Source of the DNA: Candidatus Peregrinibacteria bacterium
GTDB taxonomy: Bacteria > Patescibacteriota > Gracilibacteria > UM-FILTER-43-11
Assembly: GCA_030637565.1 (NCBI GenBank)
Contig: DAOWGG010000125.1
Location: 1 to 9,486, forward strand
Length of the DNA stretch: 9,486 nucleotides
Reading direction: 5' to 3'
The notes under the pieces are model-generated. The model worked only from the letters and a program-made list of their open reading frames with translations. It did no database searches and was not told where the DNA came from. The position numbers and the translations under genes are program-made. This document shows, piece by piece, positions 4,508-9,486 of this stretch (positions within the stretch are counted from its first letter, which is position 1; every line of letters begins with the position of its first letter).

Positions 4508-5602
4508 ATGTCATTAAAAATCGGAATCGTCGGCTTACCAAATGTAGGAAAATCCACCCTTTTCAATGCACTAACTCGCTCCAAAGGGGCTCAGGCAGCC
4601 AATTACCCCTTTTGTACCATCGATCCAAATGTTGGCATTGTTGAAGTGCCAGATAAGCGATTGAATGCTCTAACCGAACTCGTAAAGCCAGAGAAAGTTT
4701 TGCCAGCGGTAGTGGAATTTGTGGATATTGCAGGATTGGTGAAGGGGGCAAGTGAAGGGGAAGGTCTCGGCAATAAATTTCTTCATAACATTCGGGAGTG
4801 CGACGCGATCGCTCAGGTGATTCGTTTTTTTGAAGATTCCGATATCACCCACGTTCACGGTGGCATAAACCCAAAGCTTGATATGGACGTGATTCATTTA
4901 GAGTTGATTTTGGCCGATCTGGATACTGTGAGCCGTCGTTTAGGTGATACAGAAAAAAAGACAAAATCAGGAGACAAAGAGGCGATTATGCAAGTGGGGG
5001 CATTAAAAAGGGTTAAAGAAGCCCTTGAGGCAGAGAAATTAGCCATTAATGTTGAATTAGAAGAAAAAGAGCGCGAATTTTTAAAAGAACTTCACCTACT
5101 CACCAATAAGCCATTTATTTATATCGCAAATCTAAAAGAGGAAGAGTTAGCTGGTTTTGATGCTGAAAAAAACAAGAAAGAGCTTGATTTAGGTAATCAT
5201 GAGCAAATTCTTCCTATTTCCGCCAAAGTTGAAGAAGATTTAGTCGGGTTTTCAGTAGAAGAAGCCGAAGAGTATTTGAATGAATTAGGCCTTGAGGAAT
5301 CGGGTCTAAATGCCTTTATTCGTGCCGCCTATCGGCTTTTGGGCTTACAAACCTATTTTACCGCAGGGGTAACAGAAGTGCGCGCCTGGACCGTGAAAAT
5401 AGGTGCCAGTGCCCCTCAGGCAGCAGGAGTGATCCATACCGATTTCGAAAAAGGATTTATTAAAGCAGAAACCATTGCTTATGACGATTTTGTGGCGTGT
5501 GGCGGTGAAGCAGGGGCGAAAGAAAAGGGGAAGATGCGTATGGAAGGAAAAGAATACATAGTGCAAGACGGCGATGTAATGCACTTTAAATTTGCTAATT
5601 AG
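4508..5602 (+). CDS. ychF: Ribosome-associated ATPase YchF (OLA1 family)
   Basis: YchF is a TRAFAC-class P-loop protein of the Obg group that prefers ATP and binds ribosomes; it has been linked to translation control and stress responses. The 364 residues match the usual length. The P-loop GLPNVGKS is at 9-16 and the G3 motif DIAG at 73-76 is followed by LVKGASEGEGLG. The specificity loop reads NLKE (208-211), i.e. NxxE instead of the GTPase NKxD, as expected for this family. A helical domain lies in the middle and a TGS-like domain fills about 281-364. I chose the ATG at 4508 because MSLKIGIVGLPNVGKST is the family's usual N-terminus; an ATG 33 bases upstream adds residues without family support. 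No Shine-Dalgarno site is visible. The RNHCP gene follows at 5 nt. Confidence 0.96.
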   Translation: MSLKIGIVGLPNVGKSTLFNALTRSKGAQAANYPFCTIDPNVGIVEVPDKRLNALTELVKPEKVLPAVVEFVDIAGLVKGASEGEGLGNKFLHNIRECDAIAQVIRFFEDSDITHVHGGINPKLDMDVIHLELILADLDTVSRRLGDTEKKTKSGDKEAIMQVGALKRVKEALEAEKLAINVELEEKEREFLKELHLLTNKPFIYIANLKEEELAGFDAEKNKKELDLGNHEQILPISAKVEEDLVGFSVEEAEEYLNELGLEESGLNAFIRAAYRLLGLQTYFTAGVTEVRAWTVKIGASAPQAAGVIHTDFEKGFIKAETIAYDDFVACGGEAGAKEKGKMRMEGKEYIVQDGDVMHFKFAN

Positions 5603-5607
5603 TAAAA

Positions 5608-5937
5608 ATGCATCAACGTAAAAATCCCATCACCATCGATGAAGGCTTCAAATGCTTGAAATGCAAAATGGATGTCAAAAAACATCCAGAAGGAAGTTGT
5701 CGGAATCACTGTCCGCATTGCTTATTCTCATTGCACGTTGACTTAGAAGTGCCAGGAGATCGACTGAGTGAATGTGAAGGGTTGATGGCTCCTGTTGGAA
5801 TGGAGTTGAATAAAAAAAAAGGAACTCGTGTACTGCACATGTGTCAGAAGTGTGGCTCCAAAACTTATAATCGTTGTGCATCTGATGATAATTGGGAATT
5901 GCTTTGTGAGCTTTCAAGAGTGCCTCATGATGGGTAA
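5608..5937 (+). CDS. RNHCP-domain zinc-binding protein
   Basis: This 109-residue protein matches the RNHCP domain family, named after its conserved motif. Here the motif reads RNHCPHCLFSLHVD, followed by PGDR, a Cys-containing GLM-P segment and a C-terminal CxxCG. The paired cysteines (CLKC near residue 17, the RNHCPHC pair, CQKC near residue 71) suggest bound zinc. The molecular function of the family is not known to me. It starts five bases after the ychF stop with no ribosome-binding site of its own, so it is probably cotranscribed and translationally coupled with ychF. It ends with TAA. Confidence 0.9.
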   Translation: MHQRKNPITIDEGFKCLKCKMDVKKHPEGSCRNHCPHCLFSLHVDLEVPGDRLSECEGLMAPVGMELNKKKGTRVLHMCQKCGSKTYNRCASDDNWELLCELSRVPHDG

Positions 5938-5970
5938 TTCTGTTAAAATATCTTATTCGCTAATCATCTG

Positions 5971-5999
5971 TTTAGATTTCGCTCTTTTTTCGCTAAAAT
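5971..5999 (+). promoter_or_regulatory. Probable promoter of the SLH-esterase gene
   Basis: TTTAGA (5971-5976), 17 bases and TAAAAT (5994-5999) would start transcription near 6006, giving a leader of about 22 nt without a Shine-Dalgarno site. The -35 is weak. Confidence 0.4.
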
Positions 6000-6027
6000 A
6001 AAAACATACATCATAAAAATTGAATCT

Positions 6028-7416
6028 ATGACTTTTTTGAAAAAAAGCAGAAGCCTCGCAATCGCAGTGGTGGTTTTTTTATGGATTTTTACCTTATTAC
6101 CGTTGCAAAGCTCTGCTCAGTTGGCTTTTCCCGACATTCAAAATTCTCCTTATAAAACCAGTATTGAATACTTGCAGAATAAGGGGGTGGTTCAGGGGTA
6201 TCCCGATGGCACTTTCGGGCCAGAGAGAAAAATAAATCGAGCGGAGATTATGAAGATTATTCTTGAAGCAAGTACTCAAGAAGATATTGGACACAAGCTC
6301 AATTGCTTCCCAGATGTGCGCGGAGAGTGGTTTGCTAAGTATGTTTGCTATGCTCAGGAGCAGGGAATTATAGAGGGTTACCCCGATGGTAAATTCAAAC
6401 CCTCTCAAAACGTGAATACTGCTGAATCTTTAAAAATGGGGATTGGAAGTTTTCCAGTCCAAGTTGGATCCGCTTCGGGGGCTTGGTATCAAAAGTACAT
6501 CGATTTCGTTCACAATAACAATGTTTTTTCCAAGTACAGCATTAGTCCAGCCAACGACATGACTCGTGGTGAAATGGCTCACTTAATTCATAAGCTGATG
6601 CTCGATAAAGAGGGGATAATAAAATTTACAGGCATTCGAAATAGCTTGTCTGCTGGTTGTGGAAATAATCCACCCAGCTCCGCTCCTACCAGTTCAGTTG
6701 TGGATGGAAAAGCGAGAAGTTACATCACAGTGATTCCGAATAAATACAGTAAGGACAAACCCAGTAGCCTTGTTTTTGCTTTTCACGGAAGAACGAATCC
6801 AAACTACGAAGTTCGCACTTATATGAAAGTCGAGGAAGCTTCCGATGGAGAAGCGATATTCATTTATCCTCTAGGATTACCCGAAGAAGGCCCCAGTCGA
6901 ACTTGGAGTGACCCAGGTGATAAGTCGTACGAGCTACGCGATTTTGAACTTTTTGATCAATTGCTCGAAGAATTCACGAATAACTACTGTGTTGATTTAG
7001 ATCAAGTTTATGTGGTGGGCTATTCGCTTGGTGCCTGGTTCACTAATAGTCTTTCTTGCGCTCGTGGAAATGTGATCCGCGCGATCGGAAGTTTGGGTGG
7101 TGGAACGACCATTAATAACTGCACAGGACCAGTGTCTGCAATGGTTTGGCATAATCCAAGCGATCGCCTGGCTCCGTTTTACACAGGAGAGCGAGCACGT
7201 GATCAGATTTTGGAGCAAAATAGTTGCGGCCTGAAAACCGTTTCAGTACCCCCATCAAAAGGTAGCTGTGTGCAGTACACCGAATGTCCGACTGATAGCC
7301 CCGTCGTTTGGTGTCCTCATACCAACGACATTGGGTGGGGGAGTTATTATCCACACAATTGGCCGTCGGGTACTGGTGAATCAATGTGGCAATTTTTTAA
7401 AAGCTTGGATAATTAA
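6028..7416 (+). CDS. Secreted SLH-domain protein fused to an esterase (feruloyl esterase/PHB depolymerase type)
   Basis: The 462-residue protein has a Sec signal peptide (1-30, charged start, hydrophobic core, cleavage after SSA). Three S-layer homology repeats follow: about 33-80 with VVQGYPDGTFGPE, about 92-140 with IIEGYPDGKFKPS, and a weaker third to about 195. SLH repeats normally anchor proteins non-covalently to the cell surface. From about 208 an alpha/beta hydrolase begins: AGCG, then FAFHG (oxyanion region, 250-254), the nucleophile motif GYSLG with S333, D379 in HNPSDRLAP, and H443 (or H431) near the end. These fit the triad of secreted feruloyl-esterase and polyhydroxybutyrate-depolymerase relatives. 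Cysteines at 211, 321, 344, 365, 400, 414, 420 and 429 may form disulfides. The likely role is cleavage of ester bonds in an external polymer or acetylated polysaccharide; the substrate is unknown. Confidence 0.88.
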   Translation: MTFLKKSRSLAIAVVVFLWIFTLLPLQSSAQLAFPDIQNSPYKTSIEYLQNKGVVQGYPDGTFGPERKINRAEIMKIILEASTQEDIGHKLNCFPDVRGEWFAKYVCYAQEQGIIEGYPDGKFKPSQNVNTAESLKMGIGSFPVQVGSASGAWYQKYIDFVHNNNVFSKYSISPANDMTRGEMAHLIHKLMLDKEGIIKFTGIRNSLSAGCGNNPPSSAPTSSVVDGKARSYITVIPNKYSKDKPSSLVFAFHGRTNPNYEVRTYMKVEEASDGEAIFIYPLGLPEEGPSRTWSDPGDKSYELRDFELFDQLLEEFTNNYCVDLDQVYVVGYSLGAWFTNSLSCARGNVIRAIGSLGGGTTINNCTGPVSAMVWHNPSDRLAPFYTGERARDQILEQNSCGLKTVSVPPSKGSCVQYTECPTDSPVVWCPHTNDIGWGSYYPHNWPSGTGESMWQFFKSLDN

Positions 7417-7432
7417 AAAATTTCAGTATAAT
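7405..7432 (+). promoter_or_regulatory. Probable promoter of the small downstream gene
   Basis: TTGGAT (7405-7410), 16 bases and a perfect TATAAT (7427-7432) lie across the stop codon of the preceding gene. Transcription would begin near 7439, about 23 bases before the ATG at 7462. Confidence 0.5.
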
Positions 7433-7450
7433 CGATTGGAAGTTGTTCTT

Positions 7451-7485
7451 AAAGTTGCCCCATGTTCAGATTAAAAGTTGCCCCA
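7451..7485. repeat. Short tandem repeat AAAGTTGCCCCA
   Basis: The 12-mer AAAGTTGCCCCA occurs at 7451-7462 and 7474-7485, 23 bases apart, across the start codon of the small gene. It could be a local tandem duplication or a trace of a mobile-element end with repeated terminal motifs. No transposase or target duplication is visible. Confidence 0.4.
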
Positions 7486-7743
7486 ATTGAAACCTTCTTG
7501 AGGGAGAAAGTCCCTTTGCCTGAAGGAAAAACCAGATTAACCAAAGCAGTTCGAAACTCTATTTTGGCTGTATTGTTTTTATCGATGACGCCAGGTTCTT
7601 GCGTTCTTCCAGCCAGTTGTGCCTCTTATCTAGCGGCACAGTTGGAGGAAAAAAAGGAAGAAGCAGTAAAGATTAAAGCTAAGGTTGAAGATATTCTTAA
7701 AAAAGATGGAAGTTCAAGTGTGTTGGCGTTGGAGGGTGAGTAG
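7462..7743 (+). CDS. Small predicted membrane or secreted protein
   Basis: I do not recognise this 93-residue protein. A basic N-terminal part (1-31) is followed by a hydrophobic stretch (about 33-58) containing C47 and C53. Then comes a charged helix with coiled-coil character (AQLEEKKEEAVKIKAKVEDILKK cut here as residues 59-81) and a short acidic tail. This suggests either one membrane span or a long signal peptide. The ATG lies inside a repeated 12-mer and lacks a Shine-Dalgarno site, so the start is uncertain. A promoter with a perfect TATAAT lies just upstream. It could be a small membrane protein or, less likely, a spurious frame. Confidence 0.5.
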   Translation: MFRLKVAPIETFLREKVPLPEGKTRLTKAVRNSILAVLFLSMTPGSCVLPASCASYLAAQLEEKKEEAVKIKAKVEDILKKDGSSSVLALEGE

Positions 7744-7767
7744 GGTTCTCCACAAAAACATATCAAC

Positions 7768-7791
7768 AAAAAACCCATGAGCGATCATGAG
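7768..7791 (-). terminator. Intrinsic terminator of tRNA-Gly
   Basis: On the minus strand CTCATGA and TCATGGG (7 bp with one G-U pair) enclose TCGC and are followed by TTTTTT. It begins nine bases after the tRNA's encoded CCA. It also separates the tRNA from the convergent plus-strand small gene. Confidence 0.75.
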
Positions 7792-7799
7792 TGATTTAG

Positions 7800-7876
7800 T
7801 GGAGCGGGCAAAGGGATTCGAACCCTCGACCTTCGCCATGGCAAGGCGACGCTCTAGCCAACTGAGCTATACCCGC
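7800..7876 (-). tRNA. tRNA-Gly (anticodon GCC)
   Basis: A full cloverleaf of 77 nt is present on the minus strand. The acceptor stem GCGGGTA pairs with TGCCCGC (one G-U), the D arm is GCTC...GAGC, the anticodon stem is TCGCC with GGCGA, and the loop TTGCCAT gives anticodon GCC. The T arm carries GGTTCGAATCCC. The discriminator base is U, as in bacterial tRNA-Gly, and the CCA end is encoded. It reads GGC and GGU codons. It lies downstream of recO with its own probable promoter. Confidence 0.97.
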
Positions 7877-7890
7877 AAAATACAAAGAAA

Positions 7891-7918
7891 ATTTTAACAA
7901 AATCCTTCAAGAATGCAA
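7891..7918 (-). promoter_or_regulatory. Probable promoter of tRNA-Gly
   Basis: On the minus strand TTGCAT (7918-7913), 16 bases and TAAAAT (7896-7891) lie between the recO stop and the tRNA. The tRNA would start about 8 nt into the transcript. Read-through from ftsX-recO is an alternative. Confidence 0.45.
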
Positions 7919-7925
7919 ACGATTT

Positions 7926-8663
7926 TTAGGCGACAGATTGTAAAAAGCTTTCCGACTTCATCGGTGTGCTTAAAAGATTTCCAAGAACCCCCTGAAGCCA
8001 TAGCCAAACCGACTGATGATCTTTTTCATTCACTTGAACTTTTAGCGTGTTCGGCAGGGGATAATGTTGCATAAAATTCACCCATTTAATCAAAGGGGCT
8101 TCAATACGGCGATGAGCGGCATTGCTGCAGCTTTGGCAAATTACGTTTGCGTCATCTCCCAAATGAATCGGGTGCTCAATGTTCAATGTTTCATTACAAG
8201 TAGCGCATTGATTCCATGGAGAAAGAAATCCAGAAAGAGTGAGTAATTTTACTAAATAAGTGTGCAAAATAACATCGGTTTTATTTTCTTCTTTCAAATG
8301 ATTAATTGTCTCATGAAGGAGGGGATAAACCCCTTCAATTTGTTGCTGATCTTGAATAAGGCGATGGGTGAGTTCGGCAATGTAAAAAAGCACTCGATGT
8401 CGATCGGTTTCTTTAACGTCTGGAAAGCCATCAATCAAATGAGCTTCATTTAAACAGGCGAGTGATTGCCCTTGGTAACAGGTGATTTGAATTTCAGAAA
8501 AAAGCTCCAGTCGCCCACAAAATCTGCTTTTTAGTCGACGAGCGCCTTTGGCAATGCAGTCGATCTTACCCATGTCTTCAGTAAGAACCGTTACAATACG
8601 ATCCGCTTCTCCAAAATCAACTTTTCGAATCACAATGCCAGTGGTACTGAAGTGTTTATTCAT
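7926..8663 (-). CDS. recO: DNA repair protein RecO
   Basis: RecO works in the RecFOR pathway: it binds single-stranded DNA and SSB and, with RecR, loads RecA at gaps; it also anneals strands. The 245 residues are of normal length. The N-terminal OB fold is clear (TTGIVIRKVDFGEADRIV..., with the usual MGKIDCIAKGARR at 31-43). A helical domain follows, and a zinc site is formed by C153, C156, C176 and C179 (CATC and CQSC). The ATG at 8663 is one base after the ftsX stop codon, with no ribosome-binding site of its own, which indicates translational coupling. It ends with TAA about 50 bases before tRNA-Gly. Confidence 0.95.
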   Translation of the reverse strand: MNKHFSTTGIVIRKVDFGEADRIVTVLTEDMGKIDCIAKGARRLKSRFCGRLELFSEIQITCYQGQSLACLNEAHLIDGFPDVKETDRHRVLFYIAELTHRLIQDQQQIEGVYPLLHETINHLKEENKTDVILHTYLVKLLTLSGFLSPWNQCATCNETLNIEHPIHLGDDANVICQSCSNAAHRRIEAPLIKWVNFMQHYPLPNTLKVQVNEKDHQSVWLWLQGVLGNLLSTPMKSESFLQSVA

Positions 8664-8664
8664 G

Positions 8665-9486
8665 CTAGAAAGAGAATTTCTTTTTTAAATAAAGTTCAAT
8701 TGCCAAAAAGCTACTAAAAAGACCAACCAAAATAGCTCCGAAAAGCTGCCAGGTGAAAGTGAGCCAAAAATTATCTTCAAAGTGTAAGAGAACAGCATCT
8801 AGGCCAACCAATAAACTCTCATTAGTAATCACTCCAATAAGGTTTTTACTCAGATAAAGAAGCGTTAATTGAGAAAGAGCCAGGCTGATGATTAGGGCAG
8901 TGACAGCATAAATAAGCCCTTCAACAACATACCCTCCACGAATGAAGTTTTTATTCGCCCCCACCAGGCGCATAATATTGATTTCGTGACGATGAGTGTG
9001 AATGCTTAAATTGATGCTATTGAAAATAATCAAAATCGCTACCACTGCAAAGATTATATTGAGCCATAAGCCAACCCCTTTAATAAACTGGGTAATGTTT
9101 AGGATTTTTTCGTTTCGGCTTTTCTGTTCCGTATCACTTTCTAATTTATCTTGATTGATAATGCGTGCGAATTGAGGGTCGGATAGGAATTCGATAATTT
9201 GATTATTCACAGACACATCACTTCCTACAATGCGTAACACATTAGGGAGAGGATTTTTTAAATTGTTATTCTCCAAAAAAGAAATAACATTAGGATATTT
9301 AACACCGAAGCCTCTCAACGCCTCTTCTTGACTGATAAAAACAATTTCATCAATTTCCTGAAGTTCTCCCAGTCGGTTTTTTAAGGTTTGAATGGTGTAA
9401 TTTTCAACTCCTGATTGAATCTCAACCCGAATATCCACCTTCCGTCCCACCGAAAGAATCACCGAGTCACTGGCATAACTAAGAGC
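8665..9486 (-). CDS. ftsX: Cell division protein FtsX (5' end outside the window)
   Basis: FtsX is the membrane partner of the ATPase FtsE. The complex resembles an ABC transporter but acts by controlling cell-wall hydrolases during division. The frame is open to the right edge (A-L-S-Y-A-S-D-S before an internal GTG at 9462), so the N-terminus, with the first membrane helix, is missing. The 273 visible residues hold most of the extracytoplasmic loop (V-D-I-R-V-E-I...LPNVLRI). Three membrane spans follow, at about 139-160, 190-212 and 247-267 of the visible part. The cytoplasmic motif HEINIMRLVGA after the first of these is typical of FtsX. The ftsE gene would be expected just outside the window. 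recO follows after one base. Confidence 0.93.
   Translation of the reverse strand, partial: ALSYASDSVILSVGRKVDIRVEIQSGVENYTIQTLKNRLGELQEIDEIVFISQEEALRGFGVKYPNVISFLENNNLKNPLPNVLRIVGSDVSVNNQIIEFLSDPQFARIINQDKLESDTEQKSRNEKILNITQFIKGVGLWLNIIFAVVAILIIFNSINLSIHTHRHEINIMRLVGANKNFIRGGYVVEGLIYAVTALIISLALSQLTLLYLSKNLIGVITNESLLVGLDAVLLHFEDNFWLTFTWQLFGAILVGLFSSFLAIELYLKKKFSF

Noticed and set aside
1..9486. CRISPR array, rRNA, transposase or phage genes
   Set aside because: No regularly spaced repeats, no rRNA-like sequence, and no open frame with transposase, integrase or phage structural motifs was seen.

Overview
The window looks like chromosome of a low-GC bacterium, most likely a member of the Patescibacteria/CPR, perhaps near Peregrinibacteria or Gracilibacteria. 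This is an inference from gene content and style: short housekeeping genes with weak or absent Shine-Dalgarno sites, a probably leaderless aroD, an RNHCP zinc protein and a three-repeat SLH surface protein. No marker here proves the phylum. All nine genes with a visible end stop at TAA or TAG, none at TGA, and the standard code reads every frame without interruption.

Left half (1-4440). Two large minus-strand genes encode secreted, cysteine-rich proteins that I cannot assign to a named family. They are paralogues. Each has its own TTGACA-N17-TAGxAT promoter, a leader of about 330-360 nt, two in-frame starts that each have a strong Shine-Dalgarno site, an almost identical signal-peptide region, and a strong intrinsic terminator. 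A 169-bp block covering the end of the leader and the signal peptide differs at only 3 positions, while the mature proteins have diverged heavily in sequence and architecture. The first (462-1730) is an exported cysteine-rich protein with one membrane span and an inner zinc-finger tail. The second (2971-4065) is a fully exported protein with two copies of a ten-cysteine domain. Both are clearly richer in GC than their neighbours. aroD (3-dehydroquinate dehydratase, shikimate pathway) lies between them on the plus strand. At the extreme left a third minus-strand promoter and leader, sharing two short motifs with the other leaders, runs into a gene of which only the first four codons are present.

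Right half (4441-9486). On the plus strand, ychF is followed at 5 nt by an RNHCP-domain gene. Then come a secreted SLH-domain/esterase fusion and a small predicted membrane or secreted protein. On the minus strand lie ftsX (cut by the window edge), recO directly after it, and tRNA-Gly(GCC) with its own promoter and terminator.

The most unusual feature is the paralogous pair. A conserved regulatory and secretion cassette, with an mRNA leader whose hairpins keep pairing despite sequence change, is joined to different cysteine-rich payloads. It may represent a family of regulated surface or envelope proteins of unknown function.
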